Shown here in pieces: positions 16,340 to 23,717 of a stretch of DNA of 27,139 nucleotides (within the stretch, counting starts at the first letter, position 1; every line of letters starts with the position of its first letter). The stretch covers positions 1-27,139 of the forward strand of contig CAKTFI010000013.1 of assembly GCA_934555865.1 (NCBI GenBank). Reading direction: 5' to 3'. This stretch comes from an uncultured Christensenellaceae bacterium. Lineage in GTDB: Bacteria > Bacillota > Clostridia > Christensenellales > Christensenellaceae. The notes under the pieces were generated by a model. The model worked only from the letters and a program-made list of their open reading frames with translations, was not told the origin of the DNA and searched no databases. Position numbers and translations under genes: made by a program.

Positions 16340-16367
16340 ATTTTGCCATAGTTTATCAAAAGGTCAA
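16340..16367 (-). promoter_or_regulatory. Promoter of fba
   Basis: On the - strand: TTGACC (16367-16362), 16 bases, CAAAAT (16345-16340), preceded directly by CTATGG. It resembles the rpmG promoter. Confidence 0.65.
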
Positions 16368-16450
16368 GACTTTTTCATAAAAATGGCGTATACTTTTTCC
16401 TATATGAGGCGCGTCCCCCGGGACGCGGAAAATTACCATGGGAGGAAATT

Positions 16451-17560
16451 ATGACAGATCCGAGATTAACCAAACTGGCGGACAACCTGATCCGCTATTC
16501 CTGCGCGATGAAGGAGGGCGAAAAGGTGCTGATCGAGATCTTCGACTGCGAGGAGATCCTGGCGGAGGAGATGCTCAAGGCGGCCTACCGGGCGGGGGTG
16601 CGGCCGTATTTTACCATATATAATTCCAAGGCGGAGCGCGAGTGGCTCTTGGGTGCGGATCGCGAACAGATGGAGGATCGCGCCAAGTGGGAACGCGCGC
16701 GCATGGAACAGATGGACGCATACATCTCCTTCCGCGGCAACCACAACACGATGGAGAGCGCGGGCATCCCCGAGAGCCAGAGCAAGCTGTATAGCTCCAT
16801 CTTCTCCCGCGAGGTGCAGGATGTGCGCCTGCGCAAAAAGTGGTGCGTGCTGCGCTATCCGAACGAGGCGATGGCACAGCTTTCGGGGATGAGCACGCGC
16901 GATTTTGAGGACTTCTATTTCGATGTCTGCACGCTCGACTACGAAAAGATGCACCGGGCAATGCTGCCGCTCAAGGCGCTCATGGAGCAGACCGACCGCG
17001 TCCGCATGGTGGGGCCGGGGACGGACCTGCGCTTTTCCATCAAGGGCCTGCCGGCCATCCCCTGCGCGGGCAATTGCAACATCCCGGACGGTGAGATCTT
17101 CACCGCGCCGGTGCGAGACAGCGTCGAGGGGCAGATCTGCTTCAACACGCCGAGCCTGTATCAGGGCTTCAAGTTTGAAAACCTCCGCCTGCGCTTTGAA
17201 GGCGGTAAGGTGGTCGAGGCGACCTCCAACAACACCGAGAAGATGAACGCGATCCTGGACACGGACGAGGGCGCGCGCTATGTCGGCGAGTTCGCGATCG
17301 GCGTCAATCCCTATGTCACCAAGCCCATGTGCGACATCCTGTTCGACGAAAAAATCGCCGGGTCTATCCACTTCACGCCGGGTGCGGCCTATGAGGAGGC
17401 CTTTAACGGCAACAAGAGCGCGGTGCATTGGGATCTCGTGTGGATCCAGACGCCGGAGATGGGCGGCGGCGAGATCTATTTCGACGACACGCTCATCCGC
17501 AAGGACGGCCGCTTCGTCCTGCCCGAGCTTTTGGCGCTGAATCCCGAGAATTTGAAATAA
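16451..17560 (+). CDS. M29-family metallo-aminopeptidase (AmpS/PepS/aminopeptidase T type)
   Basis: Cytoplasmic enzyme that removes N-terminal residues from peptides. The 369-residue product matches the family length. Probable metal ligands are E215 (NIPDGEIFTAP), E280 (VGEFAIGVNP), H307 (GSIHFTPG), and H326 and D328 (HWD). The ATG at 16451 follows GGAGG. An 8-bp hairpin, CGCGTCCC with GGGACGCG (16410-16427), lies in the leader just before the binding site and could affect translation. No clear promoter or terminator was found for it. Confidence 0.92.
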   Translation: MTDPRLTKLADNLIRYSCAMKEGEKVLIEIFDCEEILAEEMLKAAYRAGVRPYFTIYNSKAEREWLLGADREQMEDRAKWERARMEQMDAYISFRGNHNTMESAGIPESQSKLYSSIFSREVQDVRLRKKWCVLRYPNEAMAQLSGMSTRDFEDFYFDVCTLDYEKMHRAMLPLKALMEQTDRVRMVGPGTDLRFSIKGLPAIPCAGNCNIPDGEIFTAPVRDSVEGQICFNTPSLYQGFKFENLRLRFEGGKVVEATSNNTEKMNAILDTDEGARYVGEFAIGVNPYVTKPMCDILFDEKIAGSIHFTPGAAYEEAFNGNKSAVHWDLVWIQTPEMGGGEIYFDDTLIRKDGRFVLPELLALNPENLK

Positions 17561-17597
17561 TTTTCCGGGATTTTTGCAAAGAATGCACGGGCGCGGC

Positions 17598-17626
17598 TTG
17601 AAAAAGAATTTTGGATATACTATAAT
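17598..17626 (+). promoter_or_regulatory. Promoter of gap
   Basis: TTGAAA (17598-17603), 17 bases, perfect TATAAT (17621-17626). A small hairpin, TAGGCC with GGCCTA (17657-17672), lies in the leader before the binding site. Confidence 0.88.
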
Positions 17627-17695
17627 AAGGCTGTATGTTTTTATGAAACAGTAATTTAGGCCAAACGGCCTAGAGATTCTTAGGAGGAACAAAGA

Positions 17696-18709
17696 ATGGC
17701 AGTGAAAGTTGCAATTAACGGCTTTGGCCGCATCGGCCGCCTGGCTTTCCGGCAGATGTTTGGTGCAGAGGGCTATGAAGTTGTCGCGATCAACGACCTG
17801 ACCAGCCCCAAGATGCTGGCTCATCTTTTGAAGTATGACTCTGCGCAGGGCAGATATGCGCTGTGCGATAAGGTTTTTGCCGGCGAGGATTCCATCACGG
17901 TCGATGGCAAGGAAATCAAGATCTACGCGAAGGCGAACCCCGCTGAGCTCCCGTGGGGCGAACTGGATGTCGATGTCGTGCTCGAATGCACCGGCTTCTT
18001 CACTTCCAAGGAAAAGGCTTCCGCGCACATCGCGGCGGGCGCCAAGAAGGTCGTCATTTCCGCACCGGCGGGCAATGACCTCCCGACCATCGTCTACAAT
18101 GTCAACCATGAGACGCTGAAGCCGGAAGACACCGTCATTTCCGCGGCTTCCTGCACGACCAACTGCCTGGCTCCGATGGCGAAGGCTCTGAATGACCTGG
18201 CTCCGATCAAGTCCGGCATCATGTCCACCATCCATGCTTACACCGGCGACCAGATGACGCTGGACGGCCCGCAGAGAAAGGGCGACCTCCGGAGAAGCCG
18301 TGCCGCTGCGGTCAACATCGTTCCGAACTCCACCGGCGCTGCGAAGGCGATCGGCTTGGTCATCCCGGAACTGAACGGCAAGCTCATCGGCTCCGCACAG
18401 AGAGTCCCGACCCCGACCGGTTCCACCACGATCCTGGTTGCTGCGGTAGAGGGCAAGGTCACGAAGGAAGAGATCAACGCGGCGATGAAGGCTGCGGCGA
18501 CCGAGTCCTTCGGCTATAACGAGGACGAAATCGTTTCCTCCGACATCATCGGCATCACCTATGGTTCGCTGTTCGACGCGACGCAGACCATGGTTTCCGA
18601 TATGGGCGACGGCAACACGCTGGTGCAGGTCGTTTCCTGGTACGACAACGAGAACTCCTACACGAGCCAGATGGTTCGCACCATCAAGTACTTCGCAAAT
18701 GTGAAGTAA
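17696..18709 (+). CDS. gap: Glyceraldehyde-3-phosphate dehydrogenase, type I
   Basis: Glycolytic enzyme converting glyceraldehyde 3-phosphate, phosphate and NAD into 1,3-bisphosphoglycerate. 337 residues, full length. The NAD-binding motif INGFGRIGR is at 7-15, with D34 (AINDLT) pointing to NAD rather than NADP. The catalytic C153 is in [12 protein letters not shown] and its partner H180 in [10 protein letters not shown]. The C-terminal [13 protein letters not shown] is typical. The ribosome binding site is AGGAGG. It has its own strong promoter and terminator, with no pgk or tpi beside it. Confidence 0.98.
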   Translation: MAVKVAINGFGRIGRLAFRQMFGAEGYEVVAINDLTSPKMLAHLLKYDSAQGRYALCDKVFAGEDSITVDGKEIKIYAKANPAELPWGELDVDVVLECTGFFTSKEKASAHIAAGAKKVVISAPAGNDLPTIVYNVNHETLKPEDTVISAASCTTNCLAPMAKALNDLAPIKSGIMSTIHAYTGDQMTLDGPQRKGDLRRSRAAAVNIVPNSTGAAKAIGLVIPELNGKLIGSAQRVPTPTGSTTILVAAVEGKVTKEEINAAMKAAATESFGYNEDEIVSSDIIGITYGSLFDATQTMVSDMGDGNTLVQVVSWYDNENSYTSQMVRTIKYFANVK

Positions 18710-18727
18710 GCAAGCAAAAACAGAAAA

Positions 18728-18756
18728 GAAGCATGGATTTCCATGCTTCTTTTTTT
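18728..18756 (+). terminator. Rho-independent terminator of gap
   Basis: A perfect 9-bp stem (GAAGCATGG 18728-18736 with 18741-18749), 4-base loop, then a run of T. Confidence 0.95.
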
Positions 18757-18809
18757 GTGCCGATATGGCTTGCAGTCAATGGTTGCCGCGAGGCAATTTT
18801 CCCGGAAGT

Positions 18810-18972
18810 CTGCGTGTCGCCGAATCCCGATGCGTCGCGGGTTTTGAGGATAGCATGCCGCGGCAAGCGGCTGGGTCGGCTGACCTGCTTGGAATGTCCT
18901 TCCGCGCGGGGCTGCGTGTCGCTGATTCTGATTTATCGCTCGGTTTGCGGAAGTGCATGTCGGCGGACCTTG
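18810..18972 (+). repeat. Degenerate direct repeat pair in the gap-lipoprotein interval
   Basis: Two related units of about 60 bases begin at 18810 and 18912, both with CTGCGTGTCGC. They are 102 bases apart, a multiple of three. Read in one frame they give similar peptides (LRVAESRCVAGFEDSM and LRVADSDLSLGLRKCM). The surrounding interval 18757-19081 has no convincing gene. The open frame starting at 18765 runs on into the oppositely oriented lipoprotein gene and lacks a binding site. It may be a decayed coding sequence. Confidence 0.4.
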
Positions 18973-19081
18973 GAAAAGCGGCAGATCGAGCTAATTATCT
19001 ACCTATTGAAAATGCCTTCCTACATAGAAGAATTTTCAGCATACTCTATGCCGCTTCCCTTACGACCGGCGCGAAATCGCC

Positions 19082-19837
19082 TCAGCGGGCGAGTTGGTCC
19101 AGCGTCTTGTCGGTTACGGCCTGCAGCGCGCCGCAAAGGCACCCCTTGCCATAGGTCGTGTAGGTCTCGCTGCCTACTTGCAGGACGATCTTGGTGCAGA
19201 CATAGGTGGTGAAGCCCGTGTCCGCGAGCGGGATGCGCACCTCGCCACTTTCAATTTCGGCGGGGGAAAGCTCCACGAACTTTTCCGGCGCATAGTAGAT
19301 GCGGCAGGCCTCGACCTCTGGCGCAAAGGCATAGGTGCACAACAGCTCCGCCGGGTTGGAGGACGCGGCCGGTACGGACCAGGTGTCCACATACTGCGCG
19401 CCCGTCTGTTCCCCGATGTCGAAATAGAGCGGGGAGAGGGGGATGTCCAGCGTCGTGTCCGAACACACCAGGCGCAGCGCCTTGGCCGAATACTGCCCGG
19501 CCTTGGGGCAGCGATAGGTGAGCGTCAACCCAAAGGAGAGGTATTTGGAATCCTCCGTCGGCGATTCGTTCTGCGCAATGTCGAAATGCGAAATGCGGAT
19601 GTCGTCCTCCAGCCCCGGGAAGAGCAGCGATGCGACCGATCCGTCGGTCAGCCGCTTTTGCATCGCGGCATTTTTGTGGGGCAGGAAGAGCGTCAGCGCC
19701 ATCGTGTTCTCACTCTCCAGCGGCGCGGCGACATAGCCGGGCATGTCAAGCGCGAACAGCCCCTTTTTGGACGAACAGCCGGGCAGCAGCGCGAGGAGCA
19801 GCAGGGTCGACAGCAACAGGGCAATGTGTTTTTTCAT
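19082..19837 (-). CDS. Hypothetical lipoprotein
   Basis: 251 residues, no family recognised. The signal peptide ends in lipobox LLPGC (C21 anchored), so it is tethered outside the membrane. The rest looks like a beta-rich extracellular domain with several Cys (for example in YRCPKAG, LVCSDT, YVCTK and CLCGAL). The ATG at 19837 follows GGAGG by 8 bases. It has a leader of more than 200 bases with two GC-rich hairpins (19868-19885 and 19904-19928), and no promoter could be placed with confidence. No terminator is visible directly after the stop. Confidence 0.75.
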   Translation of the reverse strand: MKKHIALLLSTLLLLALLPGCSSKKGLFALDMPGYVAAPLESENTMALTLFLPHKNAAMQKRLTDGSVASLLFPGLEDDIRISHFDIAQNESPTEDSKYLSFGLTLTYRCPKAGQYSAKALRLVCSDTTLDIPLSPLYFDIGEQTGAQYVDTWSVPAASSNPAELLCTYAFAPEVEACRIYYAPEKFVELSPAEIESGEVRIPLADTGFTTYVCTKIVLQVGSETYTTYGKGCLCGALQAVTDKTLDQLAR

Positions 19838-20129
19838 GACCAATTCCTCCAATGGGAGAGGGAAGCCCCGCGGACAAGACCGCGGAAGGCATTGGCGTAC
19901 AAGGACGGCCCCGGTGGGACCGGCCGTCGGCGAACAAAGGGGAAAAGCGACAAGGGGAATTCATGCGACCGGCGCACGGGCTGGGGGGAGAAAAGCCAAT
20001 CCCCGGCGCGGCTCTCAAGCGGTAAAACCCATTGGGATCATCTCTTTTTTAGATTTCTTCACCTAATATGTTCGACAAGGTTTTGAAAAATCCTCCCCTA
20101 TAAACAAAAAACCTGAAATAAATATAATC
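19838..20129. other. Leader/intergenic region upstream of the lipoprotein gene
   Basis: About 290 bases without a convincing gene. It contains two hairpin-forming GC-rich stretches: CCGCGG repeated at 19868-19873 and 19880-19885, and GACGGCC at 19904-19910 pairing with 19922-19928. It also has an AT-rich part (20041-20129) that carries, on the - strand, GGGGAGGA followed by a Spo0A-box-like TTGTCGAA at 20078-20071. The structures may belong to the lipoprotein mRNA leader. Confidence 0.4.
20071..20078 (-). promoter_or_regulatory. Sequence matching the Spo0A box
   Basis: TTGTCGAA on the - strand, upstream of the lipoprotein gene. It is a perfect 8-base match but expected about once by chance in the window. 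No spore gene is seen nearby. Confidence 0.25.
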
Positions 20130-20159
20130 AAAAAAGCGCACCGGTTTCTCGATGCGCTT
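20130..20159 (-). terminator. Rho-independent terminator of the membrane protein gene
   Basis: On the - strand AAGCGCA (20159-20153) pairs with TGCGCTT (20140-20134) around a 12-base loop, then six T. It lies 17 bases after the stop. Confidence 0.85.
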
Positions 20160-20176
20160 GCAAGGTCTTTCTTTGG

Positions 20177-20845
20177 TTATGCCTGCGGCGCGGCGCCGGA
20201 ATAGGGCGGCTGCGTCGTGTATGGCGGCTGTGCGCCATAGGGCGGATACGGCTGCTGCGGGGCCGGGGGCGTGAGCCCGTCGTCCTTGTTCCGGCACGCG
20301 AACAGGAAGAACGGCGTGAGGAAGGAGAACAGGATGGACAGCACGAGGAACAGCACCGCGTTGTCCGGCGAGCAGGAGCGGTACACCTTGTAATAGGCGA
20401 TGTAGGTGAAGACCGCGAGGATGATGCCGAGCGCGATGAGGCCGATGTAGAAGACAACCATCAACAGCACCGTCCCGATGAAGGCGTCGGCGTTGCCGGA
20501 ATCCATGCCATGGCGCGCCGCGCCGAGGATGGAGATGATCGTGAGCGGGACGAGCAGCAGGCTCAGCAGGATCTCCGCCAGCGAGAGCCACAGCAGCAGG
20601 TGCCGCTGCTTCTTCTTTGCCCCCTTGGTCACAAAGTCAAATTGGTCGGCCAAGCTGCCCAGGATAAACAGGGAACCGACCGGCACCCAGGCCCAGCCGG
20701 GCGCGGGGATGCCGCGGCGCTTGGCGATGGTATACAGCCCCAGCGAGGAAAATATATAGGAAACAATCCCGATAATCGAACTGATGCTGAGCACGGTCGA
20801 CAGCGTGCCTGCGAGGATCTCCGGATAGGATGGATAGTACTGCAT
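20177..20845 (-). CDS. Hypothetical multi-spanning membrane protein with Pro/Tyr-rich tail
   Basis: 222 residues, no named family. About five membrane segments are apparent (near residues 15-38, 50-65, 80-105, 120-150 and 160-180). The C-terminal tail of about 35 residues is made of PPY-type units (QQPYPPYGAQPPYTTQPPY) and is probably disordered. Small membrane proteins with such tails are common in Clostridia and mostly uncharacterised. The ATG at 20845 has GAGGTG 11 bases upstream. A promoter (20890-20918) and a terminator frame it as a single-gene unit. Confidence 0.75.
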   Translation of the reverse strand: MQYYPSYPEILAGTLSTVLSISSIIGIVSYIFSSLGLYTIAKRRGIPAPGWAWVPVGSLFILGSLADQFDFVTKGAKKKQRHLLLWLSLAEILLSLLLVPLTIISILGAARHGMDSGNADAFIGTVLLMVVFYIGLIALGIILAVFTYIAYYKVYRSCSPDNAVLFLVLSILFSFLTPFFLFACRNKDDGLTPPAPQQPYPPYGAQPPYTTQPPYSGAAPQA

Positions 20846-20889
20846 GGAAGCGACACACCTCTTTACGAATGAAAATAAAATCTGACTTG

Positions 20890-20918
20890 ATGGTACCATA
20901 CTTCCCGGCGAAATACAA
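20890..20918 (-). promoter_or_regulatory. Promoter of the membrane protein gene
   Basis: On the - strand: TTGTAT (20918-20913), 17 bases, TACCAT (20895-20890), with TATGG just before the -10, as at rpmG and fba. Confidence 0.65.
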
Positions 20919-20928
20919 TGTGCAGAAT

Positions 20929-20981
20929 AAAAAAAGCCTTTAAGCACTGTGCAAGCGAATCTTGCTCCAGCCCTTAAAGGC
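20929..20981 (-). terminator. Terminator of the candidate small RNA
   Basis: A 9-bp outer stem with a nested 5-bp hairpin, then TTTTTTT on the - strand (20935-20929). Confidence 0.85.
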
Positions 20982-20997
20982 AAAAACGATGGCAAAG

Positions 20998-21014
20998 GTT
21001 AAAAGACTTTTTAC
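20998..21014. promoter_or_regulatory. Near-palindrome at the start of the candidate small RNA
   Basis: The 17-bp dyad GTTAAAAGACTTTTTAC matches in 7 of 8 arm positions and sits directly after the predicted transcription start. It is a possible repressor site. Confidence 0.4.
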
Positions 21015-21021
21015 GCCAAAA

Positions 21022-21050
21022 ATTATAAAGAGATTTTGCGCGATTGTCAA
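21022..21050 (-). promoter_or_regulatory. Perfect-consensus promoter of the candidate small RNA
   Basis: On the - strand: TTGACA (21050-21045), exactly 17 bases, TATAAT (21027-21022). It is the only promoter in the window with both hexamers perfect. Confidence 0.88.
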
Positions 21051-21215
21051 GAGGTGTTTTTCAAAAAGGAAAGAAAACCTTTCTCAAACATCCTGCATAT
21101 ATAGAATACCCCCTTTGGGTGGCGGCGAAACAGAAAAATCAAACTACTCTCAATTTTTTGCAGTGAAAATGGACGGCCCATGGTTTTACGAAAGAAAATG
21201 TGTCCAATCTGCGGA

Positions 21216-21244
21216 TTCTCAAGGTGGGCAAAGCGTGCTATACT
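21216..21244 (+). promoter_or_regulatory. Probable promoter of the AbrB-family gene
   Basis: TTCTCA (21216-21221), 17 bases, TATACT (21239-21244), with TGC before the -10 (extended form). The interval 21051-21215 upstream is AT-rich and shows no gene. Confidence 0.6.
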
Positions 21245-21284
21245 AACCATGTAGAAAAGGACATGCAAAGCAGGGGGAGAGAGG

Positions 21285-22367
21285 ATGCAGGAACAAGGTT
21301 GGGGCGTCGTATTCTTTTTGGCGACGCTGGCGGTGGCATGCGCCGGGGCATGGATTGGCAAGCGGGTGAAGATCCCCGCGGGGGCGATGTTGGGCGCGAT
21401 GGCTGGGGTCGCGGTGTTTCATATTCTCACCGGCCGGGGGAGGTTTCCCTCCGAGCTCAAGACGGTGGTGCAGATCCTGTCCGGCGCGCTCATCGGGAGC
21501 AAGGTGTCCCGCAAGGATGTGGCTGCGCTGAAAAAGATCCTCCTGCCGACGGCGATCCTGCTGCTGTTCATGACGCTCATGAATCTCACGCTGGGAATAA
21601 GTATCTATAAGCTGGGTGGGCTGGACATCGCGACGGCGCTGTTTTCCGCGTCGCCGGGCGGGCTCACGGACATGGCGCTGCTGGCGGAGGAGTTGGGGGC
21701 CAATTCCACCTATGTGACGCTGCTGCAGCTCGTGCGGCTGCTCACGATTCTTTCCTTTCTGCCGCCGATCATCAAGCGGGTGTTGAAAAAGCAGCTGGCG
21801 GCGGCGCAGGCGCGGGGCGAGGCTCCGGCGGGACCGGCGGCGCAGCCGCGGGCGCTTTCCCGGCGGCAGCAGCTCTGCTATTTTGCCGAGACCCTGCTGG
21901 CGGCGGCGATCGGCGGGCTGGCTCTGCACTTCCTGCGTGTGACGGCGGGGGCGATGCTGGGGAGCATGCTGGCCGTGGCGGCCTGGAACATTGCGACCGG
22001 CCGGGGGTACTTTCTGCGGCCGGTGTCGGACGCCGCACAGGTCGCCTCCGGAGCGCTTTTGGGCCTGAAGATCGACATGGCGAGTGTGCTCGGGCTGGCG
22101 GGGCTGGCGGTCCCGGCGCTGCTCGTCATGGCGGGGGTGCTGCTGTTTTCGCTGCTCACGGGCTATGTCATGCACCGGCTGACCAAGCTGGACCTCGCGA
22201 CCTGCCTTCTCGCGAGCACGCCGGGTGGGCTGGCGGAGATGTCGCTTTTAAGCGAGGACCTCGGGGCGGATACGCCCAAGATCGCGGTCATGCAGACGGC
22301 GCGCCTGCTTTATGTCGTGGCGTTTTTCCCAACAATGATCGAATTTGTCGCTCACGCACTCGGCTGA
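21285..22367 (+). CDS. AbrB-family membrane protein (putative ammonia monooxygenase/transporter family, PF05145)
   Basis: 360 residues with about ten hydrophobic segments and a clear internal duplication. The halves share GAMLG (about 32-36 and 224-228), an ATALFSASPGGLTDMALLAEELGA unit (about 117-140) and an ATCLLASTPGGLAEMSLLSEDLGA unit (about 305-328). This is the AbrB duplication family, named after E. coli AbrB (a membrane protein, not the B. subtilis regulator). The function is not established; the old label ammonia monooxygenase is doubtful. The hydrophilic linker (about 170-195) is Ala/Pro/Arg-rich. The start at 21285 has GGGGGAGAGAGG upstream. The next gene has its own promoter. Confidence 0.88.
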   Translation: MQEQGWGVVFFLATLAVACAGAWIGKRVKIPAGAMLGAMAGVAVFHILTGRGRFPSELKTVVQILSGALIGSKVSRKDVAALKKILLPTAILLLFMTLMNLTLGISIYKLGGLDIATALFSASPGGLTDMALLAEELGANSTYVTLLQLVRLLTILSFLPPIIKRVLKKQLAAAQARGEAPAGPAAQPRALSRRQQLCYFAETLLAAAIGGLALHFLRVTAGAMLGSMLAVAAWNIATGRGYFLRPVSDAAQVASGALLGLKIDMASVLGLAGLAVPALLVMAGVLLFSLLTGYVMHRLTKLDLATCLLASTPGGLAEMSLLSEDLGADTPKIAVMQTARLLYVVAFFPTMIEFVAHALG

Positions 22368-22415
22368 AAAAACATGGCGAAAGTGTAAAGAAATGCAGCC
22401 GCCTTACCCCGAACC

Positions 22416-22443
22416 TTGACTTTTAGGGGGCGGCGGGTACAAT
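22416..22443 (+). promoter_or_regulatory. Promoter of the amino-acid-type binding lipoprotein gene
   Basis: TTGACT (22416-22421), 16 bases, TACAAT (22438-22443). The predicted start of transcription (about 22450) rules out translation from the ATG at 22442. Confidence 0.78.
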
Positions 22444-22495
22444 GAATAGCAAGAAGGAAAGCCGCCCCTTTTGCGCGGCGGGGAGGATGGGAGAC

Positions 22496-23269
22496 ATGAC
22501 CCGAACGAGAAAAGTTCTTCTTTTGCTGCTGACAGTGCTGTTTGTGCTGGCGGGCTGCGGCAAGGGGAGCGAAGATATTTCTGCGATCCAGCAGGCAGGC
22601 AAGCTGCGCGTGCTGACTTCGGCGGAATTTCCGCCCTATGAATACCACGACGCGGACGGAAAGGCCGTAGGCGCGGATATGGACCTAGCGGCGCGCATCG
22701 CGTCGAAGCTGGGGGTGGAGCTGGAGATCGTGGAGTGCAACTATACCGAGCTAGTTCCGGCGCTGCTGGACGGAGAGGGTGACCTCATCCTTTCGGCGCT
22801 GCCGAATGCGGCGGCGAAAGGCGTCGCATATTCTGAACCCTACCTCAGCACCGAGCAGTACATTGTGACGGCGGCCAAGAGCGAGATCGCCGCGGAGGAG
22901 GACCTAGAGGGCAAGATCCTGGGCGTGCAGCAGGGCACGCAGGGGGACTATTACGCGACGGACATGGCGAGCGCGAAGAACATCGAGCGCTTTTCCAACA
23001 TGCGCGAGGCGCTGCAGGTGCTGCAGGACGGCAAGTTGGACGCACTGGTGACGGACAAGGCGACGGCCGCGGCAATGCTGGCGGCGCAGGGCGACGCACT
23101 GAAAAAGATCTACATCGGCGAGAATGCCGCAGATTACTGCGTGGGAATGCGCGCGGGGTCGGACCTGCAGCCGGAGATCGAGGCGCTGCTGGCAGAGATG
23201 AAGGCCGCAGGGGAGCTGGACGCGCTGGTGTTGGCGCACACCTTCCCGGCCGCGCAGGAGGAGGCATAA
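22496..23269 (+). CDS. Amino-acid ABC transporter-type substrate-binding lipoprotein (SBP_bac_3)
   Basis: 257 residues. The signal peptide ends in LAGC (C21 anchored). The family 3 solute-binding domain begins GKLRVLTSAEFPPYEY and contains GADMDLAARIASKLGVELEIV and the ILGVQQGTQGDYYA hinge segment. Such proteins bind polar or basic amino acids or, when fused or free, act as sensors. The ATG at 22496 is chosen because GGGAGG (22481-22486) lies 9 bases upstream and the promoter excludes 22442. No permease or ATPase gene adjoins it; it is a single-gene unit with its own promoter and terminator. Confidence 0.92.
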   Translation: MTRTRKVLLLLLTVLFVLAGCGKGSEDISAIQQAGKLRVLTSAEFPPYEYHDADGKAVGADMDLAARIASKLGVELEIVECNYTELVPALLDGEGDLILSALPNAAAKGVAYSEPYLSTEQYIVTAAKSEIAAEEDLEGKILGVQQGTQGDYYATDMASAKNIERFSNMREALQVLQDGKLDALVTDKATAAAMLAAQGDALKKIYIGENAADYCVGMRAGSDLQPEIEALLAEMKAAGELDALVLAHTFPAAQEEA

Positions 23270-23289
23270 CACAACCGAATCGGAAAGAA

Positions 23290-23316
23290 GGCAGTGCTAC
23301 GAGCGCTGCCTTTTTT
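23290..23316 (+). terminator. Rho-independent terminator of the amino-acid-type binding protein gene
   Basis: A 9-bp stem with one G-T pair (23290-23298 with 23302-23310), 3-base loop, then six T. Confidence 0.93.
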
Positions 23317-23409
23317 GTGGGAGGGATTTCTGCAGTCGGGGGTAGGGAGGGTTCACCGCGTGGGTGGAACAGATTTTGTGCCTTTTTACACATAGGCATA
23401 TTATTTCGC

Positions 23410-23437
23410 AGCAGGAAGGGTCTCCCTGCTTTTTTTG
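23410..23437 (+). terminator. Second, isolated terminator-like hairpin
   Basis: AGCAGG (23410-23415) pairs with CCTGCT (23425-23430), then seven T. No gene lies between it and the previous terminator (23317-23409). It is either a backup terminator or the end of an unrecognised short transcript. Confidence 0.6.
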
Positions 23438-23634
23438 TGTTTTGGTGCGTGCACACTCTTCAAAAGGCAGAGAGGGTATGCGCTGCCCGCAGCGTCTCCT
23501 TTCATATGCACTTTGAAAACCGCATCGGTGGGAAAGGATAGCTCTATTCGTCAGAAACAGGGAAGGCATTGTGGAAGTGAGGCGAAGAGCCTAGGCATAT
23601 TTGTTTCTATATGTTGCCATTCCGTAACAATATG
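23438..23634. other. Intergenic region without a recognised gene
   Basis: Part of the 448-base gap before the first sugar-type binding protein. Short open frames here have no ribosome binding site or recognisable product. The sequence becomes AT-rich toward the promoter at 23635. Confidence 0.5.
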
Positions 23635-23664
23635 TTGACAAAAATGTAATATTCGTGTCAGAAT
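23635..23664 (+). promoter_or_regulatory. Promoter of binding-protein gene A
   Basis: TTGACA (23635-23640), 18 bases, CAGAAT (23659-23664), with TGT before it as an extended -10. The leader then forms a 7-bp hairpin, GGCTTCC with GGAAGCC (23684-23702), just before the binding site. Confidence 0.7.
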
Positions 23665-23717
23665 ATAGCAAAGATTTTTAAGAGGCTTCCGCTTTGGAAG
23701 CCAAGAAAGGGAACGAC

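Larger units (their letters stand above)
20929..21016 (-). ncRNA. Candidate small RNA (or long attenuated leader), about 90 nt
   Basis: A complete transcription unit without a gene. The promoter at 21022-21050 is perfect. The predicted RNA begins GGCGUAAAAAG and ends in a terminator. The terminator has outer arms GCCTTTAAG (20936-20944) and CTTAAAGGC (20973-20981) and an inner stem GCAAG/CTTGC (20951-20955 with 20961-20965). Seven T follow on the - strand. Near the 5' end CUUUUAA could pair with the UUAAAGG arm, so it might instead act as an attenuator of the membrane protein gene downstream. That gene has its own promoter after the terminator, which favours a free RNA. No resemblance to tRNA, SRP RNA, 6S RNA or tmRNA was seen. 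Confidence 0.6.

Noticed and set aside
16466..18235. Open frame of 589 codons on the - strand
   Set aside because: It spans the aminopeptidase gene, the gap promoter and half of gap on the other strand, all well supported.
18765..19154. Possible 129-residue protein after gap
   Set aside because: No ribosome binding site, no promoter, and its end runs into the oppositely oriented lipoprotein gene. Only its internal repeat was kept as an observation.
20049..20100. Short - strand frame ending FFKTLSNILGEEI behind GGGGAGGA
   Set aside because: The peptide from the TTG would be only nine residues and the longer frame is a shadow of the membrane protein gene. Left as part of the leader region.
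21047..21361. Possible 104-residue protein on the - strand
   Set aside because: It overlaps the start of the AbrB-family gene and the -35 of the small RNA promoter, has no binding site, and is Cys/His/Phe-rich without similarity to anything I know.
22398..22437. GCCGCC/GGCGGC dyad between the AbrB-family gene and the next binding protein
   Set aside because: It has no T-run and overlaps the promoter spacer, so it is neither a clear terminator nor a convincing operator.
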